Source: Thermothielavioides terrestris NRRL 8126
Taxonomy: Eukaryota > Ascomycota > Sordariomycetes > Sordariales > Chaetomiaceae
Direction: 5' to 3'
DNA: 64,000 nucleotides
NCBI RefSeq assembly: GCF_000226115.1
Contig: NC_016458.1
Coordinates: 2,418,001 to 2,482,000, forward strand
Positions within the stretch are counted from its first letter, which is position 1, and every line of letters starts with the position of its first letter. Below the pieces are notes generated by a model, which saw only the letters and a program-made list of their open reading frames with translations, did no database searches and had not been told where the DNA came from. This document shows, piece by piece, positions 37,263 to 47,982 of this stretch. The position numbers and the translations under genes were made by a program.

Positions 37263-37688
37263 GAAGCCGAGCTCGCGGAGGAACCAGCATAGGTCCATCA
37301 CCGTTTCGTCCTCGTCGGCCGCGGCCCTCGTGATAAGCTTGGGGTTACCGGCCTCGTAGCTGGGGTCAGAGTCGTTTTGACGAGATTGAATGTCGTCAAC
37401 TGGACGGCTCGAGGTAGACGCCCTTGATCGTGCCCGTCATCCACACCATCAGCAAGAACGCCAGCCAGTCTGCAACCGAGCTCATGGTGGAACCAGCGCA
37501 GGTCCTTGACGGTCTCGTCTTGGCCGGCTGCGGCCCTGGTGATGATATGCTTCGGGTCGCCAGCGTCGTAGCTGGGGTCGAATGTGTCTTGGACGAGGCC
37601 AGATGTCGTCAACTGGACGGGCTGGAGGGATATATCCTTGATGGCTGCCGTTGTCTACACCATCCAAGAAATCACCTGCCAGCCGGTC
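37263..37688 (-). pseudogene. Tandemly duplicated degenerate coding relic
   Basis: Two copies of about 210 bp (37263-37469 and 37471-37688) are divergent direct repeats. Read on the minus strand, both give related peptides: PVQLTTSGLVQDTFDPSYDA and a frame-shifted PVQLTTFNLV..NDSDPSYEA, each followed by ITRAAA..DETV.DL.WF..ELG. Copies differ by substitutions that often keep the amino acid, which suggests they were once coding. The sequence continues with an open frame to about 37850 (MIWMTVATDFRW). No ATG-to-stop gene can be built, and stops and shifts are present. I do not recognise the family. Confidence 0.5.
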
Positions 37689-37989
37689 ACCCGGCTCTTG
37701 GCTGGCGTGGCTGTTTTGAACCCGACCGCGTCCTTTGGCAATGCGTTGATCATGCGCCATCCCAGGCTCTTAGAGTTCCGCAGGGCGGCGGCCTCGTTGA
37801 CGATGACCGCCCGCCAACGGAAGTCCGTTGCGACCGTCATCCAAATCACGTACCGCTTGCACTGGATGATGCAGCCCTTGCCTCATGTCGATCCCCATGC
37901 CCCCAGGGGTGAGAGCGCCTACAAACAATAGCCCACTGCAACCAGCAGAGAAACATCAGGCTATACCGCGAAGAGAGTGTTATAGGAGA

Positions 37990-38200
37990 ATTTTCTATTT
38001 TTCTTCCTGTTCTTTTCTTTAATTCTTTCTTCCACTTTCTGTGTTCTCTCTCATTTTTTTCTCTATTTTGTTTATTTCTTCCCCCTTCTATTTCCCCCCT
38101 ATCCTTATACTCTTTTTCTTTTCTTTCCTTTTTTTTTCTTTTCTTTTTTTCTTTCTTTTTTTTTTTTTTGTTTTCAAATTTTTCTATTTGTTTTTCCCAC
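37990..38200. repeat. T/C-rich (homopyrimidine) tract
   Basis: About 210 bp of mainly T with C interruptions, containing several runs of 8 to 12 thymines. Similar to the tract at 45737-45815. Confidence 0.8.
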
Positions 38201-38910
38201 TTGACGAGGCAAGAGAGGTGCTGACAAGCGCTTGCAAGTTGGAACGAACTGTGCGTCTGAAAATGAGAACGGAAGACAGGTCTTGGCGTGCCGAAACCGG
38301 TTGCACCGACCCCTCTGAACAAGCAGCCGCACTGCATGGTGGAGTGATATTGCATTCGTCTGCTGGTCCGCGGATGCACATGGGAAGGGAGGTGGCGGGA
38401 CCCTGCAGGCTCCAACTGGCCAGGCGGTATCCAATGACTTCGCGGGGATGGTAAGAGCATGTGTTGGGCCAATAGGGGGAGGGCGATAAGAGGCATCCCC
38501 CGCGGAGGGGCATCCGGGCCACGTCTAGCCCAGGGGCTTCTGCGGGGGATCCTATCTCGGGGAAGATAGCACCGCACTGTCTCAGCCGGTAAGTCTTTCC
38601 TGCCGTCGCCGGTGGGATGTCCAAAGTCTTTATTCCAAGCGGCGGGAAAAAGATAAGCTAGTATACGAGGCACATGCACCGTTATCGGGCGCCATGCCGC
38701 AAAAAATTTAAATACCATCTTCAAGCCCTCTGTTCCCCATTCGCTGAGCGCTCCGATTTTCACCGTTCTCCGTCTCTCGAAATCCAATCCGGGATTGCCC
38801 TATAGCGATTTGAAGCCTTCTCTGTCCTCTCGGTGAGAATAAAAGAAGCTCGGCGTGCTTCGAAACTCGGAAGCAGTTTCTCGATCGCGGCCAAAGGTCA
38901 GACCGCAGCC

Positions 38911-40597
38911 ATGGTACGTGACCGTCGTGACCTGAGGCCATCCCTGCAAGTTGATGACATGAGACTGACGGTGCCCCGAACAGGCGACCTCTTCCTCCGT
39001 CGTCTCCAACGCTGGCCTTGTGAGCAGAACCAAACACACACGGAAATGACTCTCACTCCATACTCACGCGTGGACCAGCTCGAGAAGTACTTGTCGCTCG
39101 ACCAGAAGGGCACCATCATCGCCGAGTACATATGGTATGTTTGTGCTTGGTTTATGTTCGACTCCTTTGCCCTCGTGACACAGCTGACAGTGATGGCCAG
39201 GATCGACTCCGAGGGCGGCACCCGGTCCAAGTCGAGGGTAAGACTGCCGCAGCGACTGGTTCTCCCCACCGTGTAACCTTCCTGACCTCGCGTCCCACAG
39301 ACACTCCCGGAGAAGGACTACAAGCCTGAGGACCTGCCCATGTGGAACTTTGACGGCTCGTCCACCGGCCAGGCCCCCGGCGATAACTCGGACGTGTACC
39401 TCAAGCCGGTTGCCGTGTTCCCGGACCCGCTGCGGCGCGGCAAGAACATCCTGGTGCTCGCCGAGTGCTGGGATGCCGACGGCACGCCCAACAAGTACAA
39501 CTACCGCCACGAGACCGCTAAGCTCATGGAGGCCCATGCCGAGCACGAGCCGTGGTTCGGGCTCGAGCAGGAGTACACGCTGCTGGATTTGAACGATCGG
39601 CCGTATGGCTGGTACGTGGTTCCTGCTGTCTACCCACAGAATCAGGGAAGTTTAGTTTGGTGCTGACGGGCGGATGAACCAGGCCCGTGAACGGCTTCCC
39701 GGCTCCGCAGGGGCCCTACTACTGCGGTGTGGGTGCCGGCAAGGTTGTGCAGCGTGACATCGTCGAGGCGCACTACCGCGCCTGCCTGTATGCCGGCATC
39801 AAGGTGTCGGGGACCAACGCAGAAGTAGGTCATTCAAGGTCTTCATCATCAAGGGTCAATGCTAACAGTGACCTAGGTGATGCGTATGTATATTTACAGG
39901 CCTTCATTTGTCAGGTCCACTTACTGACGCTTATCAGCTGCCCAGTGGGAGTTCCAGGTCGGGCCATGCGTCGGCATCGAGAGTAAGTCTGGACGCAACT
40001 CTAATAGTGCAAAGACCCGTGACTAACCCTTTCTAGTGGGTGACCAGCTCTGGGTGGCCCGCTTCCTGCTGCACCGCATCGCCGAGGAGTTCGGTGCCAA
40101 GGTGTCGGTCCACCCGAAGCCGATCCCTGGTGATTGGAACGGCGCGGGTCTGCACACCAACTTCTCCACCAAGGAGATGCGCAAAGAGGCAAGCCTATCC
40201 CCGCCCGCTTGAATCGTCTCCCTCGGTCTAACCCTTCAACCACAGGGCGGCATGAAGCACATCGAGGCGGCGATCGCCAAGCTCGGGACGCGCCACCAGG
40301 AGCACATTGCCGTGTACGGCGAGGAGAACGAGAAGCGGCTGACGGGCCGGCACGAGACGGGCGCCATCGACCAGTTCACCTACGGCGTGGCCAACCGCGG
40401 CGCCTCCATCCGCATCCCGCGCGAGTGCGCCGCCAAGGGCTACGGCTACTTCGAGGACCGCCGGCCGGCGTCGAACGCCGACCCGTACCAGATCACGGGC
40501 ATCATCATGGAGACGTGAGTTTCACCGAAGCGTGAGACGATTTCCGTCACGAGTGTTGTGCTAATCCATGTGCTGCAGCATCTTCGGCCCTGTCTAA
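38911..40597 (+). CDS. Glutamine synthetase (type II)
   Basis: Eleven exons: 38911-38913, 38984-39019, 39079-39134, 39201-39237, 39301-39611, 39683-39824, 39877-39883, 39938-39982, 40037-40188, 40246-40514 and 40579-40597. They give 358 residues, the usual eukaryotic length. The enzyme makes glutamine from glutamate, ammonia and ATP in the cytosol. Motifs include [22 protein letters not shown] (beta-grasp), [50 protein letters not shown] (ATP site), and [23 protein letters not shown]. The first coding exon is only ATG. Exon 7 is a 7-nt microexon (GTGATGC) coding V, M and the first base of P. The intron after 40188 has a GC donor (GCAAGC). These borders are forced by the conserved protein and reading phase. 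Confidence 0.95.
39877..39883 (+). other. Seven-nucleotide microexon in glutamine synthetase
   Basis: Flanked by acceptor CCTAG and donor GTATGT. It is needed to complete NAEVMPAQWEF, a conserved stretch of the enzyme. Confidence 0.85.
40189..40245 (+). other. GC-AG intron in glutamine synthetase
   Basis: Donor GAG|GCAAGC and acceptor CCACAG. No GT donor nearby keeps the frame, and retention introduces TGA. The protein across the junction, RKEGGMKHIE, is conserved. Confidence 0.85.
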
Positions 40598-41457
40598 GAT
40601 GGCAGAGGGCTCGGAGGGGTGGACGGTGTTTCGTGTGGCTGTTTGGCGGGGAGTTGCTGGTGTTGTGGGGCATTGGGAAATCTTCAGGGTCAACTGGACT
40701 CTCAATAGTGGCAATTGTATTGCTCAGTTGAGTCGACGGATCTGCTCGGTTGCCCCTAGACCGCTAGGGTGCGCCTGATCTTTATGGAAGGCAGATCCAC
40801 GCAGTTTTCCGGGTGGGTTAAGGGGAGGCTGAAGATTCACAACTCTCGTCGAGTTGGATGGAACATGGATTGCTGGATGCCTCCTCGCGGGGCGCTAACG
40901 GAATTCAACCTTGTTAGAGGAAGTTTGACAAGGATTGGCACTGAGTCGTCATGCCATTCGTTGCTACACCCGTCTCCGTATACTACGGTACTTCCTTATT
41001 TATTTGCCTATTCCTGGCAAGCTGCACTTGCAAGTACCGTCCCGGGCCCGGCTACGGATACCCGCAACGGCCGGCCACCGAACCGCCATTGGCCAGTGGC
41101 GGCGAGCATAACGTCGGGATCATTGGTCCCTGGAAGTCAACACGACGCGTTTGGAGAGCACTTCCCCCTCTATGGTAGCGACGCCCGGTTCGAGCTCCTG
41201 GACTAACAGAGCATAACATATTTTGATTCCGGCGACTCTGCTTGTTCCAACCGTTCTTTTCCCACACGCCACTTCTCCTCTCTGTCCAACCCAGAGCCCA
41301 AGAGAGAAGCGGCAGTTGTTGGTGGAGGTTCCTTTCTGTGATGTTGAATCATCCCCTTACGCAACACACCCTAGGAGCCCCCCATTTCCATCCAGTACTC
41401 CATCAGATGCTAACATTTCGTGGCGCTCCACGCCAACCAAGCAGCTAGCTGCCGTGG
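40598..41457. other. Convergent intergenic region
   Basis: About 860 bp between glutamine synthetase and the copper ATPase 3' ends. No gene recognised. Confidence 0.6.
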
Positions 41458-44400
41458 TCAGATCTTGGACCATCGCAGCAGCGTGGCCGCAGCGATGACA
41501 GGCAAGACACTAACCAGCTCGCCTAAGCCGGCAAACTTGGGCGGGATCCTCGCGTGGACAAACGCACCGGCGGCGAGCAGGATGGCAAAGAGGTTGTAAA
41601 CGAAGCCCCAGCCAAAGTTGAAGGCGATCCTGCGAATCGACTTCCTGCTCACGGCGATGGTGGTGAGAATACCAGCGAGGTCGGGGCGCATGAGGACAAC
41701 ATCGGCCGCGGACTGGGCGACGTCGGTTCCTCCCTCGCTCATGTGCACGCCAACGGTAGCCTGGGCTAGGGCAGGCGCGTCGTTGGTACCGTCGCCGCAG
41801 AAGAGGACGACCGGCTTCTTCTTCTTCTTGCTCTTCGTGGTGTGATTCGGAGAGGTAGTGCCTCCAAGAAGCGCCTGGATGTAAGCTTGCTTGTCAGACG
41901 GGGTACAGCGGGATCGGATGTTCGTCTCCGCAATGTTCAGCTGTGCTCCAACGCGGCGCACGGCGGCATCGTCATCGCCCGAGACGATGTGGATCGATAT
42001 GCCACGTTCGAGCAGAGTCTTCACCGTAGAAGCGGCGTCGGGTCGGATCGAGTCTTCGAGACCGAAGACTGCAGCGACAGAACCGGCGATGGTAAAGCAG
42101 AAGGCCGTGTATCCTTGCGACAAGACCGACTGCACTTCTGGATGGGGACCGAGGTTGAGCCACCGTGAATTACCTGCTCGAAGGAGCAAGCCGGACCCCT
42201 TGTCAACGCCTTCTACACCCCTTCCTGTCAGGGTCTTCGGCTCAGATACGGGGGAGGGTAACACGTTTTGAGCTTTCAGATGGGCTGCTACAGCAGCGGA
42301 AACGGGGTGCTTGATGCCCCCCGCCAGGCCTAGAAGCAGCGATTTGGTGGTGTTTTGGTCGCCTCCCGCATACCATTCCCGAGTCACGGAGAGTTTGCCT
42401 TCGGTAATCGTGCCGGTTTTGTCGAGAACGACATGGGACGTTTTGTAGGCAACCTCGATGCTCTCCGCCGATTTGAAGATAACTCCTCGCTCGGCGGCAA
42501 CGCCGCTAGCAATAACGATCGCCATAGGGACCGCAAGGCCGATGGCACAGGGACAAGATACGATCAGGACCGCGATCGCGTATGTGATTGCTTGAATCGT
42601 AGCCTCGTTTCCCGGCTGTTGGCGTACAGCGACACCGATGGCAATCCAGACAAGGAACGTGACAATTGTCAGGGCAACAACAACCGGGACGAAGTAGCTC
42701 GCAACACGGTCTGCGAGATCCTGGATTTTCGGCTTGGATAATTTTGCCTCGTCAATCATTCCGGCGATAGTACTGATGGTATTGTCGCCGGGGAGTCGCG
42801 TCAGCCGAACAAGCAGCGTACCTGGACCGTTCACGGATCCGGCGATGACTGGCGATCTGACGTGCTTCACGACTGGCCTGGACTCTCCGGTGATCATTGA
42901 CTCGTCGACTTCCGATGAGCCTGACACCACCGTGCCATCGGTAGGGATTCTCGAATCAGGAACAACTTTGAAAACATCCCCGTACTGAAGGAGGCGGGCG
43001 TCGATTTCCGTTTCCCCGTCGTCGCTGACGAGGAGGGCGGTAGACGTCTGAAGGGATCGTATGGAGATGGACTCCACGGCATTCTGACGGGCCAAGGCAC
43101 CAACCCAGCGGCCCACCATGATCAGGGTGACCAGTAGCGTGCTTGTTTCGAAGAATTCGCCCGTTGACAGCGGCTGGCCCGAGACAAGGTAGCCGAACGA
43201 GACAACCGAGAAGATGTAAGCCGCGCTAGTGCTCAAAACAATGAGCAAGTCCATTTCGATAACCCTCGAGAATATGAAACTCTTGAGGGCCTTTGGGTAG
43301 AAGGGGCCCGCGATGACGAACTGAAGGATAGTCGCCAAGGCCAAGGATGCCGAGCCGTACTCAATTTTGTGCTCAGGAAGCGGAGCCCAAGCCATGGTCA
43401 GAACAGGAACGGTTAGGCACGCGGAGAGCAAGGTCATGTAACCGACGTGACGAACATGTCTCCTGCCCGCTTCGAGCGTCAGGTCGCGGCGAGGGGGGCC
43501 GAGATGGACTTGGCTGTCGCCCCAGCCGTTCTTGACGAGATCCCTAGCTCCGATGATCTTGGCGTCGAAGCTGACGTTGACGGTCTTGCTGTCCACTACT
43601 CTAACTTCAGTAACCCCGTCCGGCCAAGGCTGGTTGATGAAAGCAGCTGCATCGCCGCGAGAGACGACAAGATCAAGGTTAGAGCCGTTGTTCGTCACCC
43701 TCTCGCACTTGAACTCGGTCGTTCTCTCGAGATGCTTCATGACTTCGGTGGCGGAAGTAGCACCAACTACATCAAACTCGGCGCGAGAAAGCACTAGACT
43801 GGTCCTCAGGTTCCTGACCGCCGGATGGGTGCCGAGAGCCCGAGCAAGTTTGGTCTCGCAGCCGGTGCACGTCATACCGGAGATGCTGAGGATGACATGG
43901 TCCTTCTCATTGCCCGTGGATCCCTTCTCGAGGTCGGTAGCGTGCGCTATGTCCGAGAAGATTTCCATCGCCCCGTTGACGCGGCTGGCTGGTCGCTCCC
44001 CGGCGCAGCAGGAATCGGCACAAGCACCTAAAGTTCTAGGAGGCACAGGCTCGGCATCCGTCCCGTCGGAGCTGCGACGTCCTTTCTTAGAGCGCGGTCG
44101 CCTCTTCGCGGAGCAACCGGCTGCATCTACGCCGCTGGCAGCGCAGCAGGAGTCGGTAGAGGTGCGGGAGCGCGACGGTATCTCCTTGGGCCGGCGGCGA
44201 GTGCTGCTCCCAGTGGACGAACGGCGCGGAGGCAGGCAGCAAGACTCTTGTCCCAGGGCGATCAGAGCACGGCAGATACAGCCGAGAGCCTCGAGTCTCT
44301 CCGCGTACGCCAGGCGGGTCTTGTTCGCGTGGTTGACGCATGGCTTGCCGTCCTTACCTCGGCCACAAGCAGAGGCAGTCGAGCCTGTGAAAACAAGCCA

Positions 44401-44831
44401 GCTTAGCACCCACGAGCAGGGGGGTGGGCGTAGGTGGTGGAGAACTTACCGTGGGCTGTAAGGCCAGGCCCGTACTTCTCGCATTCGCGCAGCGCGAGGC
44501 GATCGAGGCAGGACTCGTCGCAGCAAGGAGCGGCTTTACCCTCGCAGCAGCTGGGCACGGGCGTGTCATCCGGACGCGGCGGCGTCGGCGCAGAGCAGCA
44601 GCCCTTCCCGCAGCCAGGGGTTGCGTGCTTGGGATCGCAGCAGTCATCCTCCTCGGTAGGCCTATTACGCGCGGCGCCAGCAAGCCCGAGCTGGTCGGGG
44701 TTTTTGTCGGCTATCGGGTTTGGGTTGCTGCAGCAGCTGTCGCGATCGTCCTGCATCGGAGCGGCGGCGGAGTTGGACTGCCGGGGAGGAGTTGAAGCTG
44801 GCTTCCCGCAACAACAGGAGCCGCAAGCCAT
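41458..44831 (-). CDS. CrpA-type copper-exporting P1B-ATPase
   Basis: Two exons, 44831-44450 and 44384-41458, give 1102 residues. P1B-ATPases pump Cu(I) out of the cytosol using ATP. The N-terminal 270 residues are packed with CC and CxxC pairs (MACGSCCCGKPAS, DSCCSN, DDCCDP, GKGCCSAP, PSCCEG, APCCDESC), typical of the Aspergillus CrpA copper-resistance pump rather than Golgi CCC2. One heavy-metal domain has GMTCTGC at about 295-300. The pump shows TGES (MITGESRP), the transmembrane CPC (SCPCAIGLAVP, about 735), the phosphorylation site DKTGT (about 778), the HP motif (GIKHPVSAAV), and GDGTNDAPAL (about 985). Eight membrane helices are expected at the plasma membrane. A role in copper detoxification is inferred from the family. 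Confidence 0.92.
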
Positions 44832-44890
44832 GATTGATGATTGTGTAACTAGTGTCAGACTCTTGAACAGGTAGCTGGGAGATTAATTGA

Positions 44891-44972
44891 AGCGAAGCTT
44901 AAAGATGAAGCTCCGTAACAGTGGTTACATACATATAGTGTATACACTGTAGGAGCGAAGCTAAGCTTCGCT
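44891..44972. promoter_or_regulatory. Repeated AGCGAAGCT elements and palindromes in the copper-ATPase promoter
   Basis: AGCGAAGCT occurs at 44891-44899 and 44954-44962, and its reverse complement at 44964-44972, making a 9-bp inverted repeat with one spacer base. A near copy lies around 45084. A perfect 12-bp palindrome AGTGTATACACT is at 44937-44948. All lie 60-260 bp upstream of the start. A TATA-like AAATAAAG (minus strand) overlaps 44971-44978. A copper- or metal-responsive role is a guess. Confidence 0.55.
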
Positions 44973-45736
44973 TTATTTACCGGGGAAATCCTCCAGAGTT
45001 TTTGGTGTTTCGATTGGCCGAGAGGCCCAAGTCATGTGACTTAGCGCGGTTTGTACAGTGCCAATTTCTCTGTAAATTACCGCGCGCTTCGCTTCACACT
45101 TACGGGGGCAGGGGCAGACAGTCACCGTAGGGTCTAGTAGATTGGCTGGCCACTTAGGAGGAGACGTTGAGATGAGTTGGATGTGCCTGGAGGAGCATTT
45201 TGTTCCGAAAGGTTCCTTTGCCTGGAGGAACGACGTGCGAGGATGCGAGTCTGATGCAGCGCTATACCCGATCTGGAGGGCCGCTACACAGTACACCCGG
45301 CGGGCACAACAGCATGTTCTGCATTACGAAGTGCATGTAGACGTCTAGGGTAATGGCGATTGATTGTCTGCAGTCTATATGGTGGGCTCCGCGGCTGTTC
45401 TACATGATCGAAGCTCCAATGACGAGCCTTTCGAATGTGTACTGTGTACATACACAGAGGAAGTGAGGAAGGAGGCTCCGGTTCATTTACTGGGCAAATA
45501 GTTCGTTGTCCGCTTAAGGTGGATATAGGATCATCAATGGCCATTTGACATATCTTGAAAATGTAGTGTAGTAAACGCTATTGAGGGTAGTGTTAACGTC
45601 ATAGTGTTGATAGCGTTGTAGCTTAGCTACTGTAAGTCGATTCAACAACTACAAGCAGGTTCAACTACTCTAAGCTAGTTCGACCACCGCAAGCAGGTTC
45701 AACCACCTAGGTTAGTGGTTGGGTCAGGGTTAACGT

Positions 45737-45815
45737 TTCTTTTTTTTCTTTTTCTTTTTCTTTTTCTTTTTTTTTTCTTGTTTTTTTTCTTTTTTTTCTT
45801 TTTTTTTTTTTTTTC
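45737..45815. repeat. T-rich tract
   Basis: About 80 bp of thymine runs broken by single cytosines, 170 bp downstream of the kinase-like gene stop on the minus strand. Confidence 0.85.
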
Positions 45816-45984
45816 CACACGGTCCTCGGCTACAGTAGGCTGGTGGGGGCGATGGCATCGGCCTCGACCCTATCAAACTTCGCTTCACCACTTACTGGGG
45901 CGTGGCACAATCAAATGCCTTGTAGGGAGACAAGGCTATGAGAAGGAGACGGGCGACAGGACGGACTTACCTGCCTGAGCCTGA

Positions 45985-47982
45985 CTACTGCCACGCGGGC
46001 GGAACATCCATGTCTTTCAGCTGTTCGACGGGGTCATTGACCTCCAGCGACGACGCCCGCAAAGCGGCCCTCTGCTGCCTCTCCAGTCTCTCTCGTCGCA
46101 GCACGGCCTCGACGTCGGCACGCCACACCTCCTGCGGGCACCGGCAGTCGGGGCCGTGCAGTAGCCTGTGCAAAAAGCTGGTCCAGCGACCATCCGATGT
46201 GGCGATGCGGGCGCGTCCTGCCCGCCGCCGGTCGTAGTGCTGCTCCCCGTTAAAAGGTTCATCCTCGCTGTTGGGGCTGTCCGCCTGTTTTTTCTTCCCA
46301 TCTTTACCTTGTTCGCTCTCCTCCTTTCCGCTCGCGTTGTCCGTCGAAGAAGGAGTGGCTACGGGAGCCGGATCGTCTCCCCCGCTCGAGGAAGAGGAGG
46401 GCTGTGGCGTAAGCTTGCCAGAGGAATCCACGGAAGACGTGTACGAAGCGCTGCTTTTCTTTCTCCGCTCATCGACCGAGCTATAGAGCTCGCCAAGCCA
46501 TGGACCCTGTTCCGGCTCCGGGTTGGTGGTTGACAGGTCCTCCTCGCCATCGTGCAGCTTCACACCGTCTCGGTTGGGCCTGTGATGCACGACGCCGTCA
46601 GCCTCAGCGGGCGCCCAGTTGCGGTCGGCGTGCACCAGCGACCAAGGGCCGTGAATTGCCACGGGGGTCGGCTCGCGATCAGGGTGAAAGCGCCGGGGCC
46701 GCAGGGCGTCCGCCTTGGTCCCTTGGACAACAAACGGGCGCTCCTTCTCCACCTGCAGCGCGATGCGTTTCTCCTCGGTTGTGTATTTGACGTAACACTC
46801 CGACTGTGTTTCGTCGGCAATCCCGCCCTTGCCAAACTCCTGCTCAAGGTCCTTGGCCCAGTTGATGAGCGGGATCAGGTCGGGCGGTCTATCCGAGGCA
46901 AATGATTTCAGCTTCCACTGGTGGATGGCGTCGGAAATCCCGTCCGACAGCCGCCGCAGCGCCTTCACCCCTGGGTCGCCGTGCCCCCGCCGGCTGCCAA
47001 GCATGTCGACCAGCACGGCGAGGCCGTGCCAGAAATTGTGCAGGTCGTCGATGGGGCGGCCGGCCCAGCCGGGCTCCCCGGTCTCCAGGTACGGGCGCCT
47101 GTGTTCGGCGAGCGTGGCCTCAGAGAAGTCGCCCAGGTAAAAGTCCGGCAGCGGCTCCTCGGCCGTCCAGTGCGCCCATATGTTCCCAAAATGCGAGTCT
47201 CCATTGAAAATGGGCTCGGGCCCGGCCGTGTACAGGTAGTGGAGCGTGCTGAGGACCTGCCGCACCATGCGGGCACACGCAACGACCGGAGGGTTTACCT
47301 GGCCCGACAGCCAACGCGTGTAGACGGACCTTCCGTTGTACAGCTTCCAGTACGAGACGGAGTGGTATCTTGGCCGCCCGTCGTGGTCTGGGTGGTTGGA
47401 ACGAATGTACTCGTGCCCGTACAGCTCGGTGATGTAACAGGGAAGACCGGGCTCGGCGGGGTTGAACGTGGTCTGAATCGTCCGGAGAACTTGGATCTCG
47501 CGCGGCGCCTCGAGGCGCTGCGCTTCTTCCGTGGAAGCATGCCAGCCTAAGCGCAGACTGTGGACACCTACCTTCCGGATCAGGTTCGTGTTGGAGTTGC
47601 AGTCATGGACCAGCTGGGCCACGGACGTAACGCCCGAACCGTAGTTCCGGACGAAGAGCAAGCGCTGTAAGCCAGTCTCCTGTAGGCCTGGGCCCGCGGG
47701 ACTGCTCCACGTAACATCCCCGAGTCCGGCCCTGAACAGGTACGCATACTCCGCAGGCTGCTCCATCGTCTTGGACTGGGAATCCATGGAGTCTGCCATG
47801 ACGCGTGCCAGTGCGAGCAGAAGAAACCGGGCATTAAGTTGGTAGGGCTGCTTAGAGATTGAGGCGAGAAGGGAACCCACTTTTAAGGACAATTCAGCAG
47901 TAGTATAACCCTGCTCGGCCTGTGCGTCCGATTTATTGTTCAAAACGCAGAATAAAGAAGGCTGTCCGGGAGGGGGAGACAT
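45985..47982 (-). CDS. Kinase-like fold protein (atypical, fungal)
   Basis: Drawn as one exon of 665 residues from ATG 47982. It shows a degenerate protein-kinase-like layout: possible VAIK lysine in NTNLIRK, an alpha-C-like EIQVLRTI, an STLHYLYTAGPEPIFNGDSHFGNIW catalytic-loop-like segment (Asp and Asn present, HRD replaced by NGDSH), and LGDFSEATL in place of DFG. After residue 430 the sequence turns into Ser/Lys/Glu-rich low complexity and ends in a helical, arginine-rich tail. A 54-bp GTAGGT..GCGCAG segment near 47571-47518 is in frame and could be an intron; removing it joins LIRK to RLEAPREIQVL. Alternative start: ATG at 47799. Phosphotransfer activity is doubtful. Targets unknown. Confidence 0.6.
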   Translation of the reverse strand: MSPPPGQPSLFCVLNNKSDAQAEQGYTTAELSLKVGSLLASISKQPYQLNARFLLLALARVMADSMDSQSKTMEQPAEYAYLFRAGLGDVTWSSPAGPGLQETGLQRLLFVRNYGSGVTSVAQLVHDCNSNTNLIRKVGVHSLRLGWHASTEEAQRLEAPREIQVLRTIQTTFNPAEPGLPCYITELYGHEYIRSNHPDHDGRPRYHSVSYWKLYNGRSVYTRWLSGQVNPPVVACARMVRQVLSTLHYLYTAGPEPIFNGDSHFGNIWAHWTAEEPLPDFYLGDFSEATLAEHRRPYLETGEPGWAGRPIDDLHNFWHGLAVLVDMLGSRRGHGDPGVKALRRLSDGISDAIHQWKLKSFASDRPPDLIPLINWAKDLEQEFGKGGIADETQSECYVKYTTEEKRIALQVEKERPFVVQGTKADALRPRRFHPDREPTPVAIHGPWSLVHADRNWAPAEADGVVHHRPNRDGVKLHDGEEDLSTTNPEPEQGPWLGELYSSVDERRKKSSASYTSSVDSSGKLTPQPSSSSSGGDDPAPVATPSSTDNASGKEESEQGKDGKKKQADSPNSEDEPFNGEQHYDRRRAGRARIATSDGRWTSFLHRLLHGPDCRCPQEVWRADVEAVLRRERLERQQRAALRASSLEVNDPVEQLKDMDVPPAWQ

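Larger units (their letters stand above)
35665..38910. other. Long gene-poor region with a tandem coding relic and a pyrimidine tract
   Basis: About 3.2 kb. It holds the ALDH promoter at its low end, a tandem pair of degenerate coding units at 37263-37688, a T/C-rich tract at 37990-38200, and the glutamine synthetase promoter with a TTTAAATA box at about 38707-38714. No intact gene recognised. Confidence 0.55.
44832..45984. other. Intergenic region, copper-ATPase promoter and T-rich tract
   Basis: About 1.15 kb. Beyond the promoter elements it contains GTTCAAC/CTAAGC-type short repeats at about 45610-45710 (three to four copies of a unit like TTCAACTACTNNAAGC) and the T-rich tract at 45737-45815. 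No gene recognised. Confidence 0.55.

Noticed and set aside
37298..37612. Complete gene on the minus strand in the tandem relic
   Set aside because: The frame joins the two repeat copies in different registers and starts and ends arbitrarily.
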